A program made the position numbers and the translations under genes. A stretch of 64,000 nt of DNA from Euleptes europaea (Eukaryota > Chordata > Lepidosauria > Squamata > Sphaerodactylidae): positions 99,121,171 through 99,185,170 of the forward strand of contig NC_079319.1 in NCBI RefSeq assembly GCF_029931775.1, in the 5' to 3' direction. The notes below the pieces were generated by a model. That model was not told where the DNA came from and searched no databases. It saw nothing but the letters and a program-made list of their open reading frames with translations. Positions 12,401 to 21,115 of this stretch are shown in pieces; positions within the stretch are counted from its first letter, which is position 1, and each line of letters opens with the position of its first letter.

Positions 12401-14482
12401 TGCCCTTCTGCTCAAAGATGAAGGCACATAAAGACACTCTAAGGGGAAATCAAAGGGATTTAATTTATCCATTGATTTCTACTAGACTTAAGGGATCCAC
12501 TGATTTCAGTTAGACTTAAGCGTTAGTACCTTTACCTGAATTGGTTGGCCAGTTTCTTTGCCCTCTCTTGCTGTGTGAGTTGCCAGTAGTGCTGAATAAT
12601 GTAGACTGCAAAAAAAACCATCCTGGAAATTTAGGGGGGAAATCCTAAGCATCATGCTATTTCCAAATTTACTAATCCGGTATCACTGTCAGCCCTTGTT
12701 CCTTTCTGCATAGTCTATTCTACTTCTTTCACAAAAGACATTAACAAATGATTGTATCCATTGTTGTTTCCAGTTTTCTTTTTCTGGATCATCTAGTTTT
12801 GACTCATCAAGTCCACAATGACAAAATTATAAAAATGCATCTAGGAGCAAAAGAAAAGCCACATTGAGCCCCAAAGAAAGGCAGGATGAAAAGGTTTTAT
12901 TGCGTCTCATTTCTCCCAATATTTCTGTTCTCTTTCCTTGCAGAAGGCCTTTCACACTGTGCAGCTGATGCACAGTAAGGGGACCTTCAACACGGGAACA
13001 GTATATCTGAGCAACGTTGAGGTGCAAGTTCTGGAGATTCCCTACAAAAACCATGAGCTGAGCATGTTCATCTTGCTCCCAGCAGACGAAAGTTCTGAAG
13101 CCCTTCTACAGGTGATATATTTCTTGCTAAATAATATTCATTAGTTCTTTATAGCATTATACCCCACTTTTCACTCTCTTGGGGACCTGAAGTGGCTGAT
13201 GTTGTTCTCCCCTCCTCTTTTAATCTTCACAGTAACCCCGTAGGTTGTGTGTGTGTTAAGTGCCGTCAAGTCGCTTCCGACTCATGGCGACCCTATGAAT
13301 GAAAGTCCTCCAAAATGTCCTATCTTTGACAGCCTTGCTCAGATCTTGCAAATTGAAGGCTGTGGCTTCCTTTATTGAGTCCATCCATCTCTTGTTGGGT
13401 CTTCCTCTTTTCCTGCTTATACTGTAAGGGGTCTAGACTCTATCAAGAGACTAAACTCCTAGCAGAGTCACTCAAGACGGAATGGTCACAGCTGAGGCAC
13501 CAGACGAAGATGCATCCACCCCCTTAAGGGATCAATAGCCACATCCGCAGAAGAGAACAGGCAGTTCCAATGGGGATGGGGGCAGAGGAATCCCTGAAGG
13601 TTAGCTACTGGGCAGCAGTAGTAGTGGAGGGTGACACTGGTGGAGGATCTTTCGTAGATAACGGCAGTGCTACTACGGCTAATCCTGGTTAGTACTTCGC
13701 AGAAGAAGGCACTGGTAAACCACTTCTGACCAACCTTTACCTTGAAAACCCTATGATGAGACCCCGTAGGTTAGGCTTAGACAATGAGGGTACAAGGTCA
13801 CCCTGTGAGCCTCAATGGCAGAGATGGGATTTGAATCCAGGTCTTCCAGATCCGAGCCCAACACTCTGACCACTTCACCATAGTGTTTGTCTTTGTAACT
13901 GTTGTGTGAACTTAGTCATCATTATACCCATCTTTGGCTGCATAATCTGGTGATGTTGGCTACAACAGTCTTGTTGGTTATCATTAGCTTTTTACTTAAC
14001 ATGGCCCCACTTCCTTTGCATTGATGTCGGAGTTGTGTTTTTTTCTCCGACTGGAATTCCATTGTTACAACTTCTGTTTGTTCCTTTAGCTGGAAGATGC
14101 ACTGACCCATGAGGATTTGCTTGACTGGTCCTATGATCTGAAGTCTGAAGAAGTGGACGTGGCCATTCCCAAGTTCAGCATGGAGAAGACGGCTGAAGCT
14201 GACAAGTACCTCAATCTGTCACTTCTGAATGATTCTGGAAAAGCTGATTTCTCTGGAGCAACAACCACTCATGGGGTGGCTCTGTCTCAGCTTGTCCACG
14301 ATACTTTCTTTGAGATTGACGAAGAGGGTGGTGAAGCACCTGCAACAAAGGAGGCCCAAGCCTCTAGGCGTCAACGTCGTGGACCTGTGTCCTTCATAGC
14401 TGACCATCCCTTCCTTTACTATGTTCGGCACAATTGCACCAAAAGCATTCTTATCTTTGGTAGATTCTGTAAACCAGAGTAA
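6262..14482 (+). CDS. Clade B (ovalbumin-type) serpin, copy A, with giant repeat loop
   Basis: Eight coding exons: 6262-6429, 7368-7454, 7897-9570, 10620-10766, 11323-11440, 11839-11981, 12944-13111 and 14090-14482. Phases are 0, 0, 0, 0, 1, 0, 0, giving 965 residues; without exon 4 it would be 407, a normal serpin length. The start MSSLPEANAKFALDFYRKLS fits the clade B N-terminus, with no cleavable signal peptide. The end has the serpin signature ADHPFLYYV and the ending FGRFCKPE. The hinge reads EEGGEAPATKEAQ; Gly replaces the usual Thr at P14, Pro sits at P11 and Lys at P8, so protease inhibition by loop insertion is doubtful (inference). Exon 4 inserts 558 residues between helices C and D. 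Copy B follows downstream. Orthology to a named SERPINB gene cannot be decided by eye. Confidence 0.88.
6490..6793 (-). mobile_element. Sauria-type SINE, minus strand, in intron 2 of copy A
   Basis: Read on the minus strand it matches the family at 21599-21890 and 44060-44297: a head with ggttaagactgg..., a middle containing gtgaccttgggc, and an (AGA)n-like tail, here seen as agaagaagaagaag near 6500. Sauria SINEs are tRNA-derived elements mobilised by BovB. Confidence 0.75.
6883..7310. mobile_element. hAT-type MITE, 428 bp
   Basis: Terminal inverted repeats TAGGGCTGTTGA and its near complement TCGACAGCCCTA are flanked by an exact 8-bp target duplication GTTCATGG (6875-6882 and 7311-7318). 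Eight-bp duplications are typical of hAT. No transposase is present. It sits in intron 2 of copy A and is absent from B. Confidence 0.88.
7368..7454 (+). CDS. Serpin A coding exon 3 (helix C)
   Basis: Acceptor attcaag, start VLHWDEL, which is the standard clade B helix C start. It encodes 29 residues and ends SDSPTK at donor gtatgt, phase 0. Copy B has 31 residues here. Confidence 0.9.
7897..9570 (+). CDS. Serpin A coding exon 4: 35-unit repeat in the C-D loop
   Basis: Acceptor ttgcag at 7891-7896, donor gtaaat at 9571, phase 0 on both sides, 558 codons with no stop. It encodes 14 lead residues (from SQGKIPLQ), then 35 units of exactly 15 residues (7939-9513), then 19 residues ending TSPEK. 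The consensus unit HTKPRDDRHQAQEPQ has three acidic and three basic residues, two His and three Gln. The insertion should be disordered and near neutral. In SERPINB2 and avian MENT an extra exon at this position encodes a functional C-D loop. Here the loop is larger than the rest of the protein. Homology with copy B exon 4 (shared RTKP/HTKP units and a PEAP-containing tail) supports it as a true exon. Confidence 0.88.
7939..9513 (+). repeat. 45-bp coding tandem repeat, 35 units
   Basis: The period is exactly 45 bp; the first H codon is at 7939 and the last unit starts at 9469, so (9469-7939)/45 = 34 intervals. No indels occur. Most units are nearly identical. A divergent block around 8614-8793 uses LTKPSDDKHQ variants, and the variant DTRRQAP occurs in units 14 and 20, six units apart, hinting at a 270-bp higher-order duplication. 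The plus strand is strongly A and C rich. Confidence 0.95.
9571..10619 (+). other. Serpin copy A intron 4
   Basis: A 1.05-kb intron, against 4.9 kb in copy B, which has gained several insertions. A fragment of the short palindromic MITE family lies near 9880-9945. No exon recognised. Confidence 0.6.
10620..10766 (+). CDS. Serpin A coding exon 5
   Basis: Acceptor attactag, donor gtaagt, 147 nt and 49 residues, phase 0. It encodes helix D and strand 2A: FHTAFSKILTRLNRPSTNY then LSFANKLYGD. Same length as copy B exon 5. Confidence 0.92.
10800..10890. repeat. Short imperfect tandem repeat in intron 5
   Basis: The phrase tactgactatattaaatcc occurs three times (near 10801, 10842 and 10863). It is local and non-coding. 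Confidence 0.75.
11323..11440 (+). CDS. Serpin A coding exon 6
   Basis: Acceptor ttgttcag, donor gtaaca, 118 nt, ending in phase 1 after a split Gly codon. Encodes KFLYCALKLYLTEVDGADFH and the APEEVRRLINLWIE helix F segment typical of clade B serpins. Confidence 0.92.
11755..11866 (+). repeat. 56-bp direct duplication across the exon 7 acceptor
   Basis: Copies 11755-11810 and 11811-11866 differ at a single base. Each contains the acceptor tttctttgtaag and the first bases of exon 7. The two candidate exon starts are 11783 and 11839. Because 56 is not a multiple of three, only the second keeps the frame to exon 8; use of the first leads to a stop within the exon. Confidence 0.93.
11839..11981 (+). 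CDS. Serpin A coding exon 7
   Basis: 143 nt from the second of two duplicated acceptors to donor gtaagt. Encodes GKIKDVLPKDSVDCLTELLM, then VNTIYFKGVWDIEF, the conserved serpin strand 3A region. Length equals copy B exon 7. Confidence 0.9.
12080..12309. mobile_element. hAT-type MITE (tagggttgcc family), degraded
   Basis: Related to the intact 209-bp copies at 29098-29306 and 48047-48255, but diverged and apparently extended at the left end. Located in intron 7 of copy A. Confidence 0.55.
12944..13111 (+). CDS. Serpin A coding exon 8
   Basis: Acceptor tccttgcag, donor gtgata, 168 nt and 56 residues, phase 0. Encodes KAFHTVQLMHSKGTFNTG and VQVLEIPYKNHELSMFILLP, the s6A/s1B-s3B region of the serpin fold. 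Confidence 0.92.
13140..13890 (-). mobile_element. SINE and BovB composite in intron 8 of copy A
   Basis: SINE-like outer parts (about 13140-13240 and 13790-13890) flank an inner stretch. Within it 13240-13440 matches the minus strand of a BovB 3' end (phrase gtcaagtcgcttccgactca). The piece at 13440-13790 was not assigned to a family. Confidence 0.55.
14090..14482 (+). CDS. Serpin A last coding exon (reactive loop and C-terminus)
   Basis: Acceptor tcctttag; 130 residues and a TAA stop. Contains VAIPKFSMEKTAEADKYL, FSGATTTHGVALSQLVHDTF, hinge EIDEEGGEAPATKEAQ, then ASRRQRRGPVSF and ADHPFLYYV. The RRQRR run (14366-14380) includes an R-x-R-R pattern of the kind cut by furin-type proteases. It lies in the exposed loop. 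Copy B lacks it and has a loop eight residues shorter. Confidence 0.92.
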   Translation: MEDALTHEDLLDWSYDLKSEEVDVAIPKFSMEKTAEADKYLNLSLLNDSGKADFSGATTTHGVALSQLVHDTFFEIDEEGGEAPATKEAQASRRQRRGPVSFIADHPFLYYVRHNCTKSILIFGRFCKPE

Positions 14483-15382
14483 AAGAATGGTTCTGACTCA
14501 CAGAAATCGAGATCAATGGAAAACGACTACGGAAAATGATTTTAGAAAAAGCCATTCTTTTGCACTTTTCCACTTAGCTTCCTTCTCTGTGATTCTAATA
14601 ATTGGATTTATTGGGGGAAAGGAAATTTGTATTTGGTGATGGGCCTAATTTGCATTCTGAAGGAGTTTTGTTGTTCTGCCTTCTCACACCATTTTGCTTC
14701 ATGTCACCTTGTTTAAGGAACAGCCGTTCCTCCTGAGCTCTGGATATTGTCACAGCTCTCAAAGAGAGTGTGCTGTTTCTTCTCTTTGCTGCCAACTATG
14801 CACAAATGGACATATTCTAAAAGGAAAATAGCTTCTGTCCCTTTGAGATCTGTGAAGAGAGCAACATTTAGGTGGTGTGGACTCTGAAACCAGTTCAGCA
14901 CTGTTATGGGGAAAGCTATACTTCTTCCTTCTGCAAAGTTCTTAAAGAGTTCTCTTTCTCTTTTGGGATATGGTCATTCAGGAGAAAAATGCAGTGATAA
15001 ATAGAAGAGTTTTTGGTTAACCTTAACTGTGAGCAAGGAGTCTCACTTGGGATATACTCAGGATGGGCTTCTCATTGACACAGAATAATTTTTGCCTTCT
15101 CTTGCTTTAGGCATTTTTTACACCTGAAATGAAAGGTGAACATGAAGTCCAGCTCAATTTTGAAAATTATGCACAGACATGGTGTCATAAGGCCGGAAAA
15201 AATTACCTTCTCAGGCATCTGCTTTTTATATTGCTTCATAATAAGGCCTGCCTGAATAATCCATTTGTACGGATTCTTCTATATCATGTTGCCTAAAGTT
15301 AGCATTGAAGGGCTACCCTAAAGTCTAGGTGTTCCTTTTCTTTAAAAAAAAAAAAAAAGCAAATGAAAACTTTTCTTAGTAG
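14483..15382 (+). other. Serpin copy A 3' UTR, first part
   Basis: Follows the stop and is similar at several points to the 3' UTR of copy B. It continues after the inserted element at 15383-15825 to polyadenylation signals at 15916 and 15932. Confidence 0.7.
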
Positions 15383-15825
15383 TAAAATATTGTCGAAGGC
15401 TTTCATGGTCAGAGTTCATTGGTTCTTGTAGGTTATCCGGGCTGTGTAACCGTGGTCTTGGTATTTTCTTTCCTGACATTTCGCCAGCAGCTGTGGCAGG
15501 CATCTTCAGAGGAGTAACACATTAACAGATCCCTTCAGGATACAATGGTTCCATATTACCATACCACACCCTCATTAGCACATTATCTTGATACTTACAG
15601 GACAATGATTAGCACATTACCTTTGATACTTTTTGCAGGACAATGACTCAGCTCAAACCCTGCCCCTTTCTGACTATATATTACTCTTCCTACACACTTG
15701 ACATTGAGAGACACTGTCCTTCAGTGTTCCTCCTCTGAAGATGCCTGCCACAGCTGCTGGCGAAACATCAGGAAAGAAAATACCAAGACCCCGGTCACAC
15801 AGCCCGGATAACCTACCAGAACCAG
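15383..15825. mobile_element. Inverted-repeat element with hammerhead-like motifs, in 3' UTR of A
   Basis: Flanked by an exact 12-bp target duplication TTTTCTTAGTAG (15371-15382 and 15826-15837). The left part is an inverted copy of the right part, separated by about 200 bp. Each arm carries ctgaagatgcctgcc then gctggcgaaa (plus strand 15731-15772; minus strand about 15478-15520). This order resembles the CUGANGA...GAAA core of hammerhead ribozymes found in Penelope-like retroelements. Family assignment is inference. Confidence 0.6.
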
Positions 15826-15915
15826 TTTTCTTAGTAGCTTGAGCGGCTCGAGCTTTTCTCTTGGATTTGGTAAACTTCTTGCTTCCTGACCTGAACTGTA
15901 ACAGCACAAGATCAC

Positions 15916-15937
15916 AATAAACAAAGCATTTAATAAA
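15916..15937 (+). other. Polyadenylation signals of serpin copy A
   Basis: AATAAA at 15916-15921 and 15932-15937. The pair and surrounding sequence are conserved in copy B at 48898-48903 and 48914-48919. Confidence 0.8.
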
Positions 15938-16075
15938 ATTGTGGTCCTTGGTTTTTATTATCACAGGGAGTACAATTTTTCAGACAGTGTGATTGCAAGC
16001 CTTCCCTCCTCCCCCCAACCAAGGCAAGGAAACAACAGGTTAAAGCTTCCCAAGTGTAACCATGTCAACCTGTAT

Positions 16076-16080
<5 letters not shown>

Positions 16081-16125
<45 letters not shown>
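16081..16125. repeat. (GA)n microsatellite
   Basis: About 22 GA dinucleotides in a row. Confidence 0.95.
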
Positions 16126-16127
<2 letters not shown>

Positions 16128-16599
16128 TAAAAGGTAATTGGGCTATGGGACTACCTGAGACTATTTCATTATTTTATACCAATAGCTTCAAGTTGTTCCT
16201 TCCTTCGTATTCAGAGTTGGATAATTTGTTCCATCTCCTGGAATGACTGAGGAAAGGAGAAGGGACTGGAGAAAGATTAGACAAGAGGGCAGAAAACTAT
16301 GGAGAAGAAAACAAGCAAGATTTGTGTCATAATGGCTACTGATAATTTCCCTTGTGTGAAAGAAGCTACAAGAAAAAACACTCAACATACCCATGGGTGG
16401 TATCTTGGGGAATTCTAAAGCTTGCAAAATAGGTGATTCCCTGATGGATACCTCATTATTAATAACCTCATTATTAATAACCCACACAAAGGATGGGGGA
16501 ATTCGCAGTATATATTGCTGTGAGTTTCAGGTGGTCACAAATGGGTCTATTCTAGGGGTTTGTTCAAGAGACGGCAAAGCCTATGTCAAAAGAATAGTT

Positions 16600-17764
16600 G
16601 CCACATTCGTTGGTTGTGGACACAGGGCCGGTGGGGGAAGCCGGTCCAGCACCCAACCGAATTGCAACCCCACAGCATGCACGCCTCCCCGGAGCAGCCC
16701 GTAAACCCCTCATCCCAGTAAATGAACACGGAGTCTTTGTTGGGGGGAAATGGCCCCAACTTTATTGGTTACAGCCTTCAGGTGCTGGCGCAGCATAAGG
16801 GGCGAGATCCAGGCATCAGCTGACCCGACTGCCAACTGAAGTCCTCCCACAACCCAGCCCACCTGCTGGGTGCAGCCAGGGATGGCAGGATGCAGGACGC
16901 ACGTAAGCGGAAGCCTGCTGCATGGTCGACGGCCTCTTGGGAGGAGGCCAGCCTCACAGTCCCCGAGCTGGGCACCCACCAATCAAGGGCTCCCCCCAAA
17001 CCCCTTGTTAGAGTCCACAGAGTGGGGAGAAGGGGCTTTTCTCTCCAACTGGATTCGACCCCATGCCAAACCACCACAAGAGATGGCCAGAGACCCTCCA
17101 GGCCTGGCCGACTCCCTCCAACACCTAAAACTACAACCAACAACTCAGGCCAAAAGAGATGTTTTGAAGCAAAATGTCTGACCAGCATGAAAAGAGGTGC
17201 CCTCCGTCCTGGTGAAACAATGCTGACACCTGGCAGGAAATATCAGGGCGGGAGATCACTGCTCCTCCAAGTGCCATGGCCACCTTGCCAATGGCCACCA
17301 TGGCTTTCTGCCTGGCCCGGTCCACCTTCTCAGGGTGTATCATCACCCCCCTCCATGACCACCGCTGCAGCATGTTGGAGCATAACAGCATCACACCAGG
17401 TAGCCGCTCCGCCAATGCCCGCAAATCCGTTGCAGCTGTTTGGCGCAATTTGCAGCCCTTCCTGCTGGCCAGGTTGTTCTTGCCCAGCTGAACAACCAGG
17501 ACGTCCCGGGGGCCCAACCACTGGCTCCCTCTCCAGCACCCCCCCTATTTCCCGCTGCCCCTCCCCTGCCCCGCCTGTTCCCTGCCTTGAACCCCCTTTG
17601 AGGCAGAGGACAGAGCCATCCAAACTATGCACACCTGTCTTGTGTTGAATTCCTAGGCAATTGCTGATGATCTCCCCACCACAGCAGCTGCTACACAAGC
17701 CTCTCATCCTGCAAGGGAATGAGTGCAAAAGGGCCTGCCTGGCAATCTGCTCCGCCCAGAGCAT
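16600..17764 (-). mobile_element. Retroelement fossil with SGNH-like domain (DIRS-like?), minus strand
   Basis: Minus-strand frames at 17131-17517 and 17330-17764 encode a pattern DVLVVQLGKNNL, then a segment around WSWRGVMIHPEKVDRARQK and PDISCQ...FHQDGGHL. This layout is known to me from SGNH-hydrolase-like domains in vertebrate tyrosine-recombinase (DIRS-type) retroelements. The element is partial and broken. The family call is tentative. Confidence 0.4.
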
Positions 17765-18237
17765 AGTATCATAGAGTTGGAAGGGGCCATAGAGGCCATC
17801 CAGTCCAACCCCCTGCTCAATGCAGGATCAGCCTAAAGCATCCCTGACAGGTGTTTGTCCAGCCTCTGCTTAAAGACTGCCAGAGAGGGGGAGCTCACCA
17901 CCTCCCTAGGCAGCCCATTCCACGGTCGAACAACTCTTATTGTAAAAAAATTTCCTAATATCCAGCCGGTACCTTTCCACCCGCAATTTAAACCCATTAT
18001 TGTGGGTCCTATCCTCTGCTTCCTCCTCTGAGCAAGAGCCCTTCAAACACTTAAATCCTGTTCCCCCTCAACCTCCTCTTCTCCAGATTGAACATTCCCA
18101 ATTCCCTCAGCCTTTCCCTGTAGGGCTGGGTCTCCAGGCCCCTGATCATCCTCAGCGCTCTCCTCTGCACCCGCTCCATTCTGTCCACATCCTTTTTGAA
18201 GTGAGGCCTCCAGAACTGCATCTGCCAGACCCCCCGC
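17764..18237 (-). mobile_element. CR1 LINE 3' end, minus strand
   Basis: The plus strand begins with tatcatagagttggaagggg, the classic reversed CR1 terminus. The minus-strand frame 18051-18296 encodes [20 protein letters not shown] and related RT C-terminal residues. It is 5'-truncated. Confidence 0.88.
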
Positions 18238-18609
18238 CCAACCAACAATGGGCCCTGTACTGTGTGTGTGTGTGGGGGGGCTTCCTGGAAAATCAATGAG
18301 CTACCAGCCCAGTTTAGGGCTGTAAATGTGTTCCCCCACCCCCCACCAGTTCACCCGGGAAACTTTTCCAGGGATCTTTTCCTATTGCATGACAGGGGTC
18401 ATGGTGCCAGAAGGCGGTGGCTCTTATCGCCCGCACATGAATGCTATGTTGCTGGGCTGGAGTATGGGAGGAGGCGTTGCCAGGGCAGGACCCAGCCTCA
18501 AGCTAGGGGAACAGGGAAGCAGGTTTGGGTTCCTGGCCCTTGCTTACTTGTCAGTACATGGTCACCCCTTTGGGCTGGGACTCTGAGATGGGGAAACTGC
18601 AATGACACA

Positions 18610-18847
18610 GGCTGTGTAACCGTGGTCTTGGAATTTTCTTTCCTGACGTTTCGCCAGCAACTGTGGCAGGCATCTTCAGAGGAGTAACACTGAAGGACAG
18701 ACTGTCCTTCAGTGTTACTCCTCTGAAGATGCCTGCCACAGTTGCTGGCGAAACGTCAGGAAAGAAAGTACCAAGACCACGGTCACACAGCCCGGATAAC
18801 CTACAAGAACCAATGAACTCTGACCGTGAAAGCCTTCGACAATATTT
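18610..18847. mobile_element. Near-palindromic element with hammerhead-like motifs
   Basis: Exact 12-bp target duplication TGCAATGACACA (18598-18609 and 18848-18859) flanks a 238-bp near-palindrome centred near 18702-18708. Each arm has CTGAAGA, a stem-forming stretch, GAAACGTC, then AGGA that can pair with TCCT upstream of CTGAAGA (plus strand 18716-18762; minus strand 18640-18690). The longer right end matches the terminus at 15383. Inverted terminal arms are known in Penelope-like elements; this assignment is inference. Confidence 0.65.
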
Positions 18848-19154
18848 TGCAATGACACACATTATCCTAGAAGTATGGACTTTTCTCTCTCCCTCGGGTG
18901 TTGGTGGAAAAACCTCACTCGATACTGCTAAGTGCCCTCTTGGTGCTTTTCCCACCACCAAAGTGCCATGCTGCTTGCCTTAAGTCCTAATGAGTTATGG
19001 GGCATCCCTGCTGGGGGTTTTGTAGGGTGGGGGAATTGAATGGGTGATAGGGAGAGGGCTTAGTCACTGCAGGGGAGATAATTAGTTTCACCCATAGTCA
19101 GTATATGTGCTCCTCTGGGCCTTTTGGGAACACATGAGGAAGGAAGGGAGTTGC

Positions 19155-20797
19155 AGCCTAGGATTGGCAAAAGGGGTAGTACACAAACCCCTAGTTTCTT
19201 TAAATGAAACAAAGGCCTCAGGGCCAGATGAACTGCATCCAAGGGTACTGCAAGAACTCGTGGGTGTAATTTCTGAGCCTCTGTCCATTATTTTTGAGAA
19301 TTCTTGCAGAACAGGTGAGGTGCCAGAAGACTGGAGGAGGCAAATGTTGTCCCCATCTTCAAGAAGGGGAAAAAAGAGGATCTGGGTAACTATCAGCCTG
19401 TCAACTTGACATCTATACCTGGAAAAGTTTTCGAACAAATTATCAAACAGTCCTTGAGCATATAGAAAAGATGGCTGTGATTACTAAGAGCTAGCATGGG
19501 TTTCTCAAGAACAAGTCATGTCTACAAACAATGCTCAAACAAAAAATAAATCTGGACCCAAAACACTTCCTATTAAGTATACTACCATCTGAGCTACCTG
19601 TTAGACTCAAAGATTTGTTTAAATATGCCACGACGGCAGCGAGAGTTGTTTTGGCAAGAAGATGGAAACAATCGACTATACCCGACATTGACGATTGGAA
19701 AGTCAAGACGTTATGAATATGCCAATATGGCCAAAATGACCTTCCCGATGAACGCAACAGATAATTATTCTGTGGACTATTTTCATGAGAAGTGGAAGCC
19801 CTTCTACACTTATATATCTAACACATAGACTATGCTTTTTACTTTTTAGTAATAATTTTCTAGCAATTCTAATATAAGAAAGTAGACAATGCAATTAGTT
19901 ATATGAAACACACTTGGAATGCATATTAATATACATTAATGAACAAAAAGAATGTTTGTCTATTGCAGATGGATTGTTTTACTCCTTCCTTTTTTCCCCT
20001 TCCCATATATACAATAAAAAGCTTAATTTTTTTTTAAAAAAAGAACAAGTCAGACTAACCTTATCTTTCTTTTTTCTTTCTTTTTTGAGAAAGTTCCTAC
20101 CTTGCTGGATCAGGGGGATGCAGTAGACATAGTTTATCTTGATTTCAGTAAGGCTTTTGATAAAATTCAACATAATATTCTTGTTGACAAGTTGGTAAAA
20201 TGTGGTTTAGATCCTATTACTGTTACGTAGATCTATAACTGGTTGCTAATGGTTCCTCACCCTCTTGGAGAGGAGTGACTAGTGGAGTGACTCAGGGATC
20301 TGTCCTAGGCCCTGTGTTGTTCAACATCTTTTGATGAAGGAATAGAGGGGATGCTTATTAAATTTGCAGATGATACTAAATTGGGAGGGGTAGCAATTAC
20401 GGTAGAAGACAGAGCCAGGATATAGGATGATCTTGACAGGCTGGAGAACTGGGCTAAAACTAATAAAATGCACCAACACAGATAAATGCAAAGTTCTGCA
20501 TTTAGGTAGGAAAAATCAAATGCATAATTATGGGATAGGGGAGACTTGTCTGAGCAGTAGTGTGTGTGAAAAGGATCTTGGGGTCTTAGTAGACCGAACA
20601 CTGAACATGAGTCAGCAGTGTGATGCGGTTTTGGGCTGTATCAACAGGAGTATAGTGTCCAGATCAGGGTTTTTTGTGCCATCTTCAGGACGTGGAGTAG
20701 AAGTCATTGGGGGTGTAGGGAAGAGGTTGCTGTGAATGTCCTGCACTGTGCAGGGAATTGGACTAGATGGCCCTGGTGGTCCCTTCCAACTCTATGA
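19155..20797 (+). mobile_element. CR1 LINE, plus strand, interrupted by an L1 insertion
   Basis: The left part (19155-19518) encodes RT palm-N residues such as GPDELHPRVLQELVG and [11 protein letters not shown]. The right part (20041-20797) encodes DAVDIVYLDFSKAFDKI and ends with the CR1 terminus ttccaactctatgag. An L1 3' end sits between them. The element is broken in several places. Its 3' end is directly abutted by the hAT element at 20806. Confidence 0.85.
19519..20040 (+). mobile_element. 5'-truncated L1 LINE inside CR1
   Basis: A 12-bp target duplication AAGAACAAGTCA (19507-19518 and 20041-20052) flanks the insert, which ends in a T/A-rich tail. The first half encodes an ORF2 C-terminus: ILPSELPVRLKDLFKYATTA and, in another frame, YEYANMAKMTFP. 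It is younger than the CR1 copy it interrupts. Confidence 0.82.
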
Positions 20798-21115
20798 GTC
20801 TATGGCAGGGGTCCTCAAACTTTTAAAACAGGGGGCCAGTTCACTGTCCCTCAAGCACTGTTGGGGGCCGGACTATAGTTTGAAAAAAAATATGAACAAA
20901 TTCCTATTCACACTACACATATTTTATTCGTAGTGCACAAAAAATAAGAGAAACAATGCAATATTTAAAATGAAGAACAATTTTAACCAACATAAACTTA
21001 TAATATTTCAATGGGAAGTATGGGCCTTCAAGCAGGGGATTATGCCTGCAATACTGACAGAGGCCAGAGAGGGCAGCACTCTTTCCTCATAAACACTCCT
21101 GAAGTTGCCTTTACT

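Larger units (their letters stand above)
700..15950 (+). repeat. Tandem duplication arm 1 (serpin copy A)
   Basis: This arm aligns by eye with about 32250-48960. Shared blocks include non-coding DNA at 760-1500, the promoter at 4330-4660, all nine exons, parts of introns 3 and 4, and the 3' UTR end with two AATAAA signals. The offset is about 31.4 kb at exon 1 and 33.6 kb at exon 9; the difference reflects transposon insertions specific to each arm. The outer ends are approximate. Confidence 0.85.
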
